Part shown: in pieces, positions 1 to 10,143 of the stretch
How positions within the stretch are numbered: position 1 is the stretch's first letter
Layout: each line of letters starts with the position of its first letter
Assembly: GCA_030832235.1 (NCBI GenBank)
Contig: JAURJO010000366.1
Coordinates: 1-15,847, forward strand
Length of the DNA: 15,847 nucleotides
Origin: Verrucomicrobiota bacterium
GTDB lineage: Bacteria; Verrucomicrobiota; Verrucomicrobiia; Opitutales; Opitutaceae
Direction of reading: 5' to 3'
The notes under the pieces: generated by a model
What the model saw: the letters and a program-made list of their open reading frames with translations, nothing else
The model's database searches: none
What the model was told of the DNA's origin: nothing
Program-made: the position numbers and the translations under genes

Positions 1-458
1 ATCCGCGCGCGGCGGGCCGGTTCGGCGGCGACGAACGCCTTGAAGGAGGCCGGGACCGTGCTGACGCTCGCGGCGGCTCCGGCCGGAGCGAGTTCCGCCA
101 GCAGCGAGAAAAGCCGCAGGGTGTACTCGACCCGCTCGGATGTAGACCAGTCAGGCGCGTAGACCTGCTCCTTCACGCGGGTCCCGTGGAAACTGCCGTA
201 CGGAAATCCGTTGATGGTGAAAACGTAGCAATCATGGCGCTCCAGCCAGGCGCGGAACGTGGCGAGTTCCGCCGGCCGCGAGAGCTCATCGGCGGCCCGG
301 CGGCCGAGCCGGAGACCGATCGCGTACGACCGCCCCGGCGCCACGCGGCGGCGCACCGGCAGCGTGTGCCGCTCCAAGGCCGCGAAGGTCTCGGCCCACG
401 TCTCCCCACGGTGCACGTTCGTACAGTAGGCGAGGTGCAGGCCGGACGAGAGTTGCAT
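1..458 (-). CDS. eboE: EboE, TIM-barrel metabolite-traffic protein (partial, runs off left edge)
   Basis: The minus strand reads openly from an ATG at 456-458 to the window edge, giving the first 152 residues of a longer protein. The opening residues MQLSSGLHLAYCTNVHRGET, followed by ETWAETF, GRSYAIGLRL, CYVFTINGFPYGSFHG, RVKEQVYAPDW and SVSTVPASFK, match the N-terminus of the EboE family. EboE resembles xylose-isomerase-like sugar phosphate isomerase/epimerase TIM barrels. Its catalysis is not established, but it is a core member of the eboABCDEF clusters, which in cyanobacteria are needed to move the scytonemin precursor to the periplasm. The ATG lies 28 bp after the eboB stop on the same strand, so co-transcription is likely. 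No Shine-Dalgarno motif precedes it. The frame stays open for about ten codons upstream, but the homologous part begins at this methionine. The C-terminal half and the expected eboC, eboD and eboF genes would lie left of the window. Confidence 0.88.
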   Translation of the reverse strand, partial: MQLSSGLHLAYCTNVHRGETWAETFAALERHTLPVRRRVAPGRSYAIGLRLGRRAADELSRPAELATFRAWLERHDCYVFTINGFPYGSFHGTRVKEQVYAPDWSTSERVEYTLRLFSLLAELAPAGAAASVSTVPASFKAFVAAEPARRAR

Positions 459-486
459 CCGCGGAAAGAGGGCGAAGGCCGCGGCC

Positions 487-1299
487 TCAGGAGGCGTCCG
501 CGAGGCGGAACCGCGGGCACTGGGAGAGGAAGCGCACCGGGTTGCGGTAGAGGACGGCGTCGACGAAGTCCTCGCTGTGCCCGCGGCGCCGCATCTCGAG
601 CGCGGTCTTCGGCACGGCGAGCGGATCGCTGACGCCCCAATCACAGGCCGAGTTGAGCCAGATCCGCTCGCGGCCGCAGATCTCCAGCATGTCGACCGCG
701 CGCGGCGGGGAGGACTTCGAGTCGGGGTAGAGCGTGATGCCCGCCCAGAAACCCCGGTCGAGCACGTGCTGGATCGTGTGCTCCTCCACGTGATCGATGA
801 TCACACGCTCCGGGCGCACGCCGCGGTGCGAGGAGAGCAGGTCGAGGATGAGGCGCGTGCCCTTGAGCTTGTCCTCGAGGTGAGGCGTATGGACGAGAAT
901 AAGCTGGTCGTGGCGCACCGCCAGCTCGACGTGGTGCTCGAGGACGGTGAGCTCGTTGCGCGTGTTGCGGTTGAGGCCGATTTCACCGATGCCGAGGACG
1001 TTGGGCCGCTGGAGAAACTCGGGGATGAGGGCCAGCACATCACGGGCGAGCGCGAGATCCTCCGACTCCTTCGGGTTAAGGCAGAGCCAGCTGTAATGCG
1101 GCAGCAGGAACTTCGCGGCGCGGGCCGGCTCGTACTCGGTGAGCTGGCGGAAGTAATCGCGGAAACCGGAGACCGAACCCCGGTCGAAGCCGGCCCAGAA
1201 TGCGGGTTCGCAGACGGCGCGGCAGCCGGCGGTGACCATCGCCTGATAATCGTCGGTCGTGCGGCTCACCATGTGGCCGTGGGGCTCGATGTAGCGCAT
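487..1299 (-). CDS. eboB: EboB, TatD-like metal-dependent hydrolase of the ebo cluster
   Basis: This 270-residue protein is full length for its family. It is a TatD/amidohydrolase-type TIM barrel of the ebo cluster subtype. Metal-ligand candidates are visible in order: H7 and H9 in EPHGHM, E106 in GIGEIG, H137 and H140 in VHTPH, H170 in IIDH, and D220 in NSACDWGVSDP. The stretch after the HxH motif, SRTTDDYQAM, is a signature of this subtype rather than of the nuclease TatD. The protein should be a cytoplasmic phosphoesterase or amidohydrolase acting on an unknown precursor; the substrate is not known for any member. The ATG at 1299 comes 7 bp after the stop of the small upstream gene, and eboE follows after 28 bp, so the three probably form one leftward operon. 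The gene is intact, with no frameshift or missing ligand. Confidence 0.9.
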   Translation of the reverse strand: MRYIEPHGHMVSRTTDDYQAMVTAGCRAVCEPAFWAGFDRGSVSGFRDYFRQLTEYEPARAAKFLLPHYSWLCLNPKESEDLALARDVLALIPEFLQRPNVLGIGEIGLNRNTRNELTVLEHHVELAVRHDQLILVHTPHLEDKLKGTRLILDLLSSHRGVRPERVIIDHVEEHTIQHVLDRGFWAGITLYPDSKSSPPRAVDMLEICGRERIWLNSACDWGVSDPLAVPKTALEMRRRGHSEDFVDAVLYRNPVRFLSQCPRFRLADAS

Positions 1300-1306
1300 G
1301 GCGGGA

Positions 1307-1648
1307 TCAGCGGCGGCGAGTGGCGCGCGTTTTCAAGGGAGCCGGAGCGCGCCATGCGCCCAGCGCGGCCTTGCCGGAGGAGACGGCCTCGGGCTCGGTC
1401 GTGGGATCACTCAATTGCTCGAGGATGCGGCGCGCCCGCTCCGGACGACCGTCGGCGAGCAGCGCCGCGGCCTCGCGCAGGGCGGCGCAGCGGAAATCGT
1501 CGTCAACCCCATGGCGTTCTACGCGGTCGAGGAACGCGGCCACCTCGATCAATTTCGCGCGCACGGGGATGAAACCGTGGTCGATGATCGCCCCGGCCGA
1601 CGAGGCGGGCCGGGCGACGGGTGTTTTTTTCTGACGGGGGGCAGCCAC
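1307..1648 (-). CDS. Small unidentified protein heading the ebo operon
   Basis: The predicted 113-residue soluble protein has a basic, proline-rich N-terminus (AAPRQKKTPVARPASS) and a helical core: IIDHGFIPVRAKLIEVAAF, then LDRVERHGVDDDFRCAALRE, then ADGRPERARRILEQLSDPTT. The tail is Arg/Lys-rich (KTRATRRR). It has no signal peptide or membrane segment. I chose the GTG at 1646-1648 because the clearly structured part begins about 20 residues later. The frame stays open to about 1741 with only a TTG as an earlier start, and that extension looks non-coding. The stop lies 7 bp before eboB, so they are almost certainly co-transcribed. It holds the place where eboA might be expected, yet it is shorter than EboA proteins I know and I see no EboA motif. 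I recall similar 'GFIPVRAKLIE' proteins next to eboB elsewhere, but that memory is not proof. The function is unknown. Confidence 0.68.
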   Translation of the reverse strand: MAAPRQKKTPVARPASSAGAIIDHGFIPVRAKLIEVAAFLDRVERHGVDDDFRCAALREAAALLADGRPERARRILEQLSDPTTEPEAVSSGKAALGAWRAPAPLKTRATRRR

Positions 1649-1751
1649 GGAGAAGGCCCGCAATACACCTGATCGTCCACCGCTCCCGCAAGGCAAACCC
1701 TCGGGTACCGCCGGGCTCGACGCCGCAACGCGTGAAACCAAGCTTCCAACC
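1649..1751. promoter_or_regulatory. Divergent intergenic region between the ebo operon and idi
   Basis: This 103-bp stretch separates the leftward ebo operon from the rightward idi gene and must hold the start signals of both if the chosen starts are right. I see no convincing -35/-10 pair, operator or Shine-Dalgarno motif on either strand. The assignment as a shared promoter rests on gene orientation only. Confidence 0.4.
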
Positions 1752-2299
1752 GTGCCCGCGATCAGGGAGCAGTTGATCCTCGTCGATGCCCGCGACCGGG
1801 CCAGCGGTCGCGGGGAGAAACTCCGCGTGCACCGACTCGGGCTGCGTCACCGGGCATTCTCGGTGTTCCTTGTGGACCCCCGAGGCCGGCTGCTCCTGCA
1901 GCAGCGCAGCGAGGCGAAGTACCACTCCCCCGGACTCTGGGCCAACGCCTGCTGTGGGCACCCGCGTCCGGGTGAGCGCACGCCGGCGGCGGCACGGCGT
2001 AGGGTGCGCGAAGAGCTGGGCGCGGACGTCCGGCTGACCCCCGGCTTCCGCACCTCGTACCGCACCGAACTGCCCAACGGCCTCATCGAGAACGAAGTCG
2101 TGCACGTGCTCTTCGGCGTTTGCCCGGCGCGGCTGGCGCCCGATCCGGATGAAGTCGGCGCGACCGGGCTAATGACGCTGGCCGCGCTGCGGCGCGACAT
2201 CGTGCGCCGGCCCGCTCGCTACGCCTACTGGCTGCGGCATTACCTGCGCGAGCACCACGCGGCGGTGCGCCGCGGCACAGCCGCGACCCGCCGCGATGC

Positions 2300-4372
<2,073 letters not shown>

Positions 4373-4489
4373 GGGGGCGGTGGGGACGCGGGACCATGCG
4401 GAACCCTGCGGGGCGGCGCAAGTTCGACGGCGTAAAGGGCGACCTCCATTGCCCTTGCCGTCAAAGCGGACGCCGGATCGCTTCGGCCC
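4373..4489. promoter_or_regulatory. Divergent intergenic region between cstA and the glycosidase gene
   Basis: This 117-bp stretch lies between two divergent starts and should carry promoters for both. On the minus strand a TTGACG hexamer (4459-4464) could serve as a -35 box for cstA. The nearest AT-rich hexamer (TTTACG, 4431-4436) is 22 bp away, too far for a standard sigma-70 promoter, so I do not call one. No CRP-like or other operator palindrome was recognised. Confidence 0.35.
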
Positions 4490-5377
4490 ATGAACGCCGT
4501 GCGGCGCCTCTGCCTTTCGCTGCTCGCCACCGCGTGCCTCGCCTCGCCGCGGGAGATCGAACCCTGGCGGCCGGTTTTCGTGGGGATCGATATCGCGGAA
4601 GGTCGCGCGACCGCGAGGGACGGACGTCCGCAGCGGGCCGTCGCGGTGCGGATCGACCTGCGAGCGCCGGGGATCGAACTGGTTTCCACCGAGGGCAACG
4701 GAGAAGCGCCGGGGGAGACCGATGGTGAGACCGCCACCGCGTTTGCGCGCCGTCAACGCGCGCAGGTGGCGATCAACGCCAACCTGTTCTCCCCCTGCTG
4801 CGATCCGGGAGGAAAGGACCTCGGCGGCCTCGCGATTGCGGCCGGCAAGATCGTCTCCCCTCCGGTCCGCCATGGCCCGGGCGATTGCGTGCTCGCGATC
4901 ACGCGCGACAACCGCGCGGTCATCACCCGGAGCGATCCCTCGTTCAACGTGGAGGACTATTGGACGGCCGTCGCGGGGACGGGAATCATCGTGAGGGCAG
5001 GCCGGAATGTCGCCGCCTCCAACGACACCGGCGGCGACAAGTCCCATCCGCGAACCGCGGTGGGTTTGGACGAAGGCGCCCGGCACCTTTTCCTGCTGGT
5101 GATCGACGGACGGCGTTCCGGAAGGAGCGAAGGCGCGACGCTGGTGGAGCTCGCCGATTGGTTGCTGCAACTCGGGGCCCACGAGGCGCTCAATCTCGAT
5201 GGAGGCGGATCCACCACGCTGGTCGTCGAGGAAAAGAGCGGACCCGAGGTGCGCAATGAACCCGCGGACGGCGGATGGCTCTCCACTCTTTTGAATCCCT
5301 TTCGCGGGCGGGAAGCGGCGCAACGGTCCAACGGCAACCACCTCGGGGTCCGCGCCCGACCGTTGGCTGCGCGCTGA
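4490..5377 (+). CDS. Secreted phosphodiester glycosidase-domain protein (NAGPA/DUF2233)
   Basis: This 295-residue protein has a short N-terminal signal sequence (MNAVRRLCLSLLATACLAS). The C in LLATAC could be a lipobox cysteine, but the -3 residue is Ala rather than Leu, so ordinary secretion is as likely. The mature part carries the phosphodiester glycosidase domain: INANLF at 95-100, SHPRTAVGLD at 185-194, IDGRRSGRSEGATLVELADW at 205-224, NLDGGGSTTLVV at 235-246 and the closing NHLGV at 283-287. Related domains uncover GlcNAc-1-phosphodiesters in animals (NAGPA) and occur in bacterial cell-wall or exopolysaccharide proteins such as YigE-like ones. The substrate here is unknown. The ATG at 4490 gives the signal peptide directly. 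The gene is divergent from cstA and convergent with the giant secreted-protein gene; it has no obvious operon partner. Confidence 0.85.
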   Translation: MNAVRRLCLSLLATACLASPREIEPWRPVFVGIDIAEGRATARDGRPQRAVAVRIDLRAPGIELVSTEGNGEAPGETDGETATAFARRQRAQVAINANLFSPCCDPGGKDLGGLAIAAGKIVSPPVRHGPGDCVLAITRDNRAVITRSDPSFNVEDYWTAVAGTGIIVRAGRNVAASNDTGGDKSHPRTAVGLDEGARHLFLLVIDGRRSGRSEGATLVELADWLLQLGAHEALNLDGGGSTTLVVEEKSGPEVRNEPADGGWLSTLLNPFRGREAAQRSNGNHLGVRARPLAAR

Positions 5378-5397
5378 TCACACGTGGCAAGCGGAGC

Positions 5398-5431
5398 AAA
5401 AAAGAGGCCCGGGCGGCAAAGCCCGGGCCTC
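5398..5431 (-). terminator. Rho-independent terminator of the giant secreted-protein gene
   Basis: Read on the minus strand, a perfect 11-bp stem (GAGGCCCGGGC pairing with GCCCGGGCCTC, loop of six) is followed immediately by six T residues. The stem arms are 5404-5414 and 5421-5431 and the T run is 5398-5403. It begins 24 bp past the stop of the leftward giant gene. On the plus strand the same hairpin has no T run after it, so it would act only weakly, if at all, for the convergent glycosidase gene. Confidence 0.92.
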
Positions 5432-5454
5432 GAGTGAAAACCTACACCGGCTCG

Positions 5455-8400
5455 TTACGGCAGCTCGTAGACCTCTACGAGCGCGATACCCGAGGTGGCG
5501 CCCACGCCCGTCACCAGCACGGTGTAATTGCCGGGAGCAAGCGTGGCGATGAGGGCCGAGTCTCCGGCCGACAGCGCGAACGCGCCGGACTGCGAGGAGC
5601 CGGCGGTGATCGCATCGCGGTCAGCGGAGGTCGTCCAATTGGTGTTCTGCGCGACGACCGTGGAGCCCGACTGCAGCTGGAGGACGGGCTGGGCCAGCAC
5701 CCCCGTCACGCCGAACGGGGTCAGGCCCGGACCAACCGCGCGCACGAGAACCCGCTTGCTGGCGCCGGCCGGCACAACGAAGCCGGCGATGAGGGTGTTG
5801 TCGCCGGAACCCGCGGAGGCGCGCGTGGCGATGTTGAGCATCTTCTGACCGGCGGCGGTGGTCGACAGGTCATAGACCTCGATCAGCGCGATGCCCGCCG
5901 CTCCGGAAGCCCCGCTCACCTGCGCGGTGTAGTTGCCCGGAGCGAGCGTGGTCAGGATGGCGGCATCGTTACCCGCGGCGTCGAGGGCGAAGGCGCCGGC
6001 CTGACGGCCCGCGGCGTCGATGGCCGCGCGGTTCGCGGCGATACCCGCGTTGACGGCCAGCGAAGTGGCACCACGGAACAACTCGAGACGCGGCGCGGCG
6101 AGCACGCCGGAAACGTTGAACGGTGCCGCGCCGAGCGTGGGTCCCACCGCGCGGATAAGGACGGGCTTGGACTCCTCACCCGCGATCACGAAACCGGCGA
6201 TGGCCACGCCGTCGCCCGAGCCGACACGCGCGCGCGTCGAGATGTTGACGAGGCGCTGGAGGCCGAGGGCGGCCTCGCCTCCACCCGCCAGTGTCGCGTT
6301 GATCGAGCCCGCGACGGAACCGGTGAGCAGGCCGGTCGCGGCATTGATCGCGGCCGTGACGACATTGCGGCCGGTGGTCACCGAAACCGCGCCGGCGGTC
6401 GTCACGCTGCCCGAGGCGCCGTCGGCGGACGTGCCCGCGGTGATCAGCGCGAAGGCGCGGCCATCGGGTCCCGCGATAATCTGCACGGATGCACCACTCG
6501 ACGCGGCGCCGGCCTTGTAGAGACCAGCGAGGGTTTGCGTGACACCGGAAGCGGCGCGATTCGCGGAGAACGAGACCGCAACTGCGCCGCCCGTTGTGCC
6601 TGTCACCAAGCCGTCGACGGCGATCGTCCCCGCGGCAACCAGCGAGACACCGCTGGACTGGGCGAAGGAGAAGGCACCCGAATCATTCACGGTGAACGAC
6701 TGGCCGATCACAGGGATGGAGGAACCGGAGACGAATCCGAGCAACACGCCCGTGTTGTCATCACGCACCAGCAGGGCGAGTGAACCCTGGCCGGACGCGA
6801 ACGTGCCGAAGTAGACCCCGGCGTAGCTCCGCGCGGCCACCCGCAAGGACGCGGGCGCCGACGAGACCGAGCCGGCCGAATTACTGACCACGACGTCGTA
6901 TGTGCCCGCGTCGGCGACCTGCGCGGCGGCGAGCGAAAGCGTGGCGTTGGTCGCGCCCGAAACCGCCGCGCCGTTTTTACGCCACTGGTAGGACGGGGCG
7001 GGAACGCCGATCGCGCTGGTCTCCATGCTCACCGCACCTCCGGCAACCACGGAACGGGCGGCCGGCTGCACGGTGATGACCGGAGCGGCCGCGGCGGAGG
7101 CCACAGCCACCTGGGCGACGGCGCTGGTCGTGGTGCCGAGCACGTTGCTTACCTGGACGTCGTAGTTGGCCGCGTCGGCGGCGGAGCCGGAGAGGACCAG
7201 ACTGGCGTTTGTGGCACCCGCGACGGCCACGCCGTACTTGCGCCACTGGTACGAGAAGCTGCTGCTGCCCGTCGCGGAGACGGAAAGTGTGGCGGAAGTT
7301 CCGGCCAATACCGCGACCGAACGCGGCTGCTGGGTGATCACGGGGGCCGTGTTGACCGAAAGGGCAGCACCAGCGGAAGTGATGGAGCCGGCGGAGTTGG
7401 TAATTGTAACCGTGTAGCTGCCCGCAGCGGATGCTTGGACCGCCGAGAGCGTGAGACTCGATGCCGTGGCGCCGTCAATGGCGGTTCCGTTACGACGCCA
7501 CTGATAAGTGAAGGGCTCGGTGCCAGTGACACTCACGCTCAAGGTCGCGCTCTGTCCCTGATTGACCGTCGTCGAGGCCGGCGCGGTGGCGATGGCCGGG
7601 GGAAGCACCGCCGGCAGAACCGTCAGGATGAAGGTCTGGTTGACCGCGATACCGTTGCTCGCCGTCAGGGTGATCGTAAAGGGCGAGCCGGTCGTGTCGG
7701 GAGGAGTTCCGCTCAGAACGCCGGAAACGGCGTCCAGGTTCGCCCAGGACGGCAGGCCTGAAGCGGTGAAGATGGCAGTGGGCGAAGCGGTCGCAGCGAC
7801 CGTGAAGCCCCCGGCCACGGTTGCGCGGAAGGTGGTGCTCGCCTCGCTCGTGAAACTCGGGGCGGTACCGATGGTGAGACCCGCGGAGATGGAGGTGGCG
7901 TTGGACCCGATCAAATTCGAAACAACCACTTGATAGCGGTCACCGCTCATGGCGGACGTGGCATTGCTGATGGTCAGCTTGTCGGTGTTGACGCCGCTGA
8001 AGGTGCTGTCGGCCGTGACCACGGAAAACTGGGTCGCCCCCGCCGGCTGCCTCAGCCACGTGTAGTAGGTGGGCGCAGGAGTTCCTGTCGCCACCACGGT
8101 GAAGCTGGCCGAGCCGCCGACCGCTGCCACGGTGGACTGCGGATGCACGGTAATCGCCGGAGATTGCCCGGTGCTTGAACGGCGCAGGGTATGGTTGCGC
8201 GTGTCGGAAACGTACACCACGCCGCTCGAATCCACCGCCACACCAAGCGGCTGGCGGAAACGTGCGGCGGAAATCACCCCGTCCACGGACCCGGCTTGCC
8301 CGGCGCTACCGGCGATCGTCGTGACAACTCCGGCGGGAGTCACCCGCCGCACGGTGTTGTTGATCGTGTCGGCCACGTAGACATTTCCAGCGCTGTCGCA

Positions 8401-10143
8401 GGCTACGCTGGAAGGTTGATAAAAGCGCGCCGCAGCGCCGGTTCCGTCCGCGCTGCCGGTGATCCCGGCCGACCCGGCTAGCGTCGTAACGCCGTTCGAG
8501 GCATCAACACGACGGATGACGTGGTTCGCTGAATCCGCGACGAAGATGATGCCATTGGTATCGAGGGCAACGGCATACGGGTAGGCGAACTTTGCCAGAG
8601 CACCGGTCGCGTCGGTGGATCCCTGCAATCCAGCGGCGCCCGCGAGGGTGGAAACCGTGCCGTTCAGAAGAACCTTGCGGATCGTGTGGTTAAACGTGTC
8701 AGCAACAATCAGGAACCCGGCCGGGTTGTACGCGATACCCGAGGGGAAGGAGAAACGGGCGGCAGAACCGACGCCGTCCCCATTGCCGCTGTTTCCGGCC
8801 AGACCGGCGAGGGTCGAGGTCGTGCCGTCCGGCGCGATGACGCGGATGGTGTGGTTGTACGTGTCGGCCACGTAGACCGTGCCGGCAGGCGAAACCGCCA
8901 CGGCGATCGGACCACTGAACCGAGCCGTGCCAACGGCGCCGTCAGCATTACCGCTCAAACCCGCGACACCGGCCAAGGTGGTGACATTGCCGGCTGCGCT
9001 GACCTTTCGGATAATATGGTTCGACGTATCGGCGACGTAGAGTGTTCCGGCCGCATCCACGACGAGTCCCGCGAGACCGTTGAAGCGGGCGGTCGCACCG
9101 AGCCCGTCGACCGTGCCTGACTCGCCGGCTTTACCCGCGAGCGTGGAGACGACGGTGGCGTTGGCGATGCTTAGCGTAGCGGCTGAGCTCGTGGCGCTAC
9201 CCGCCGCGTTGGTGGCGACAACCCGGAAGGAATCGCCGGCCAAACCGGACGGCAGCCGCGCGATCGTCAACGTGGAGGATGTCGCGCCGGTGAAGGTACC
9301 GTCGGTGGACAGATCAACCCAGGTGGCCGTCCCGAAGGGAAGACGCTGCCAGAGGTAGGTGGGGGCCGGCGAACCGGAAGCGGCGGCAGTGAATGTGATG
9401 GTATCTCCCAACGAGCCCGTCGCATTGACCGGTTGGGTGGTGATCGCGGGAACGGTCATGACCACCAGGCTGAAATTCTGGTCCACCGTGGCGGCGGCGT
9501 TAACCGCCCGGAGCACGAGGCTGATGGTCGTGCCGCCTCCGGTCGAAGGAGTGCCGCTCAGTGTGGCGGTGGTGGAATCGACTCCCGTGGAGGTGGTCGC
9601 GAACAAGACGCCCGTCGGCAGCGAACCAGAAGCGAGCGAGAGCGTCGGCGCCGGCCGGCCGGTGGCGGTAACAGTGAAGCTGCCCGCCATGCCGAGGGTG
9701 AAACTGGCCGTGGCGCCAGTCGTGAACACGGGGGCGACCTGGACGGTCAGAGCAACCTCGTTGGAGTTAACCGCGCCAGCGGTGTTCCCCGCGACCGCGC
9801 GGAACTGGTAGCCATTGAACGCGGTCGTGATCCCGGAGACGACCAACGTCGTGCTGGTGACGCCGGAATAGGTGCCGTCGTTGGAGAGGGAGATCCAGCC
9901 CGAGCCGGCGTTGCCCTGCCACTGCAAGGTAGGAGCCGGATCACCCGTCACCGCCACGGTAAACGAGGCGCTCGTCGTCGTCGGCAGTATCACGGTGACG
10001 GCCGCCGGCTGCGTGGTGAAGGACGGCGCCGTCTGCGCCGTCGCGAAGGACGCGATCGCGACGAATCCGAGGAGGCCGGACAGGAAGCGCGGCCGGAACG
10101 ACCGCGATCCGACAAAACTGCGCAGAAGTGCAGGGATTTTCAT
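5455..10143 (-). CDS. Giant secreted Ig-like / NHL beta-propeller surface protein
   Basis: This 1562-residue protein starts with a signal peptide: basic residues, then FLSGLLGFVAIASFATAQ, with cleavage likely after residue 37. Domains in order: Ig-like 38-135; a putative-Ig/cadherin-like segment 138-230 ending in the LSGTPSTGG type of motif; Ig-like 232-327; six NHL repeats 332-658 forming a predicted six-bladed propeller; Ig-like 661-758; a second putative-Ig segment 761-843; three closely related Ig domains at about 848-930, 933-1015 and 1021-1102, each with a YQWR(K/R)xG core; a region 1105-1290 beginning SYAGVYFGTF; and two tandem C-terminal modules (1297-1427 and 1434-1562), each ending in an ALIEVYDL/ALVEVYELP motif. 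I see no catalytic site, LPXTG or PEP-CTERM signal. It probably acts outside the cell in adhesion or ligand binding; the target is unknown. The start is the ATG at 10143, with no ribosome binding motif. The gene is intact, and a strong terminator follows it. Confidence 0.92.
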   Translation of the reverse strand: MKIPALLRSFVGSRSFRPRFLSGLLGFVAIASFATAQTAPSFTTQPAAVTVILPTTTSASFTVAVTGDPAPTLQWQGNAGSGWISLSNDGTYSGVTSTTLVVSGITTAFNGYQFRAVAGNTAGAVNSNEVALTVQVAPVFTTGATASFTLGMAGSFTVTATGRPAPTLSLASGSLPTGVLFATTSTGVDSTTATLSGTPSTGGGTTISLVLRAVNAAATVDQNFSLVVMTVPAITTQPVNATGSLGDTITFTAAASGSPAPTYLWQRLPFGTATWVDLSTDGTFTGATSSTLTIARLPSGLAGDSFRVVATNAAGSATSSAATLSIANATVVSTLAGKAGESGTVDGLGATARFNGLAGLVVDAAGTLYVADTSNHIIRKVSAAGNVTTLAGVAGLSGNADGAVGTARFSGPIAVAVSPAGTVYVADTYNHTIRVIAPDGTTSTLAGLAGNSGNGDGVGSAARFSFPSGIAYNPAGFLIVADTFNHTIRKVLLNGTVSTLAGAAGLQGSTDATGALAKFAYPYAVALDTNGIIFVADSANHVIRRVDASNGVTTLAGSAGITGSADGTGAAARFYQPSSVACDSAGNVYVADTINNTVRRVTPAGVVTTIAGSAGQAGSVDGVISAARFRQPLGVAVDSSGVVYVSDTRNHTLRRSSTGQSPAITVHPQSTVAAVGGSASFTVVATGTPAPTYYTWLRQPAGATQFSVVTADSTFSGVNTDKLTISNATSAMSGDRYQVVVSNLIGSNATSISAGLTIGTAPSFTSEASTTFRATVAGGFTVAATASPTAIFTASGLPSWANLDAVSGVLSGTPPDTTGSPFTITLTASNGIAVNQTFILTVLPAVLPPAIATAPASTTVNQGQSATLSVSVTGTEPFTYQWRRNGTAIDGATASSLTLSAVQASAAGSYTVTITNSAGSITSAGAALSVNTAPVITQQPRSVAVLAGTSATLSVSATGSSSFSYQWRKYGVAVAGATNASLVLSGSAADAANYDVQVSNVLGTTTSAVAQVAVASAAAAPVITVQPAARSVVAGGAVSMETSAIGVPAPSYQWRKNGAAVSGATNATLSLAAAQVADAGTYDVVVSNSAGSVSSAPASLRVAARSYAGVYFGTFASGQGSLALLVRDDNTGVLLGFVSGSSIPVIGQSFTVNDSGAFSFAQSSGVSLVAAGTIAVDGLVTGTTGGAVAVSFSANRAASGVTQTLAGLYKAGAASSGASVQIIAGPDGRAFALITAGTSADGASGSVTTAGAVSVTTGRNVVTAAINAATGLLTGSVAGSINATLAGGGEAALGLQRLVNISTRARVGSGDGVAIAGFVIAGEESKPVLIRAVGPTLGAAPFNVSGVLAAPRLELFRGATSLAVNAGIAANRAAIDAAGRQAGAFALDAAGNDAAILTTLAPGNYTAQVSGASGAAGIALIEVYDLSTTAAGQKMLNIATRASAGSGDNTLIAGFVVPAGASKRVLVRAVGPGLTPFGVTGVLAQPVLQLQSGSTVVAQNTNWTTSADRDAITAGSSQSGAFALSAGDSALIATLAPGNYTVLVTGVGATSGIALVEVYELP
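5458..6255 (-). repeat. Two tandem C-terminal modules of the giant protein
   Basis: Residues 1297-1427 and 1434-1562 are diverged copies in a period of 137 residues. Shared landmarks are NI(S/A)TRA-VGSGD, IAGFV(I/V), VLIRAVGP or VLVRAVGP, a GVLA-P segment, QAGAFAL or QSGAFAL, LAPGNYT, and GIAL(I/V)EVY(D/E)L at the end. I recognise this module from the C-termini of many large secreted proteins of Opitutus-like bacteria, so it may serve in export or surface attachment; that role is inferred. Confidence 0.8.
8170..9150 (-). repeat. Six in-phase 165-bp (55-residue) NHL propeller repeats
   Basis: Inside the giant gene, blades begin at residues 332, 387, 442, 497, 552 and 607, each exactly 55 residues apart with no insertion or deletion; the last is slightly short. 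Each carries the pattern TLAGxxGxxGxxDGxxxxARF followed by VAVDxxGxxYVADTxNHTIRxV. Corresponding DNA blocks start (minus strand) at 9150, 8985, 8820, 8655, 8490 and 8325. The copies differ at many positions, so they are related by old duplication rather than recent copying. Confidence 0.93.

Noticed and set aside
577..1572. Plus-strand open frame of 331 codons opposite eboB and the small gene
   Set aside because: It is an antisense shadow of conserved eboB; no family features are seen.
4431..4464. TTGACG / TTTACG as a sigma-70 promoter for cstA
   Set aside because: The 22-bp spacer is too long and the -10 match is poor.
4490..4546. Lipoprotein signal in the glycosidase-domain protein
   Set aside because: LLATAC has Ala at -3 and lacks a canonical lipobox; it is left as a possibility, not a call.
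4373..5341. Open minus-strand extension that would lengthen CstA to about 1013 residues
   Set aside because: It lies antisense to the well-supported glycosidase gene, has no recognisable domain, and CstA homology begins just after the ATG at 4372.
5275..6783. Long plus-strand open frame (about 500 codons) opposite the end of the giant gene
   Set aside because: Its translation is Arg/Gly/Asp-rich and repetitive, as expected from the antisense of a repeat-rich GC-rich gene; there is no start context or domain.
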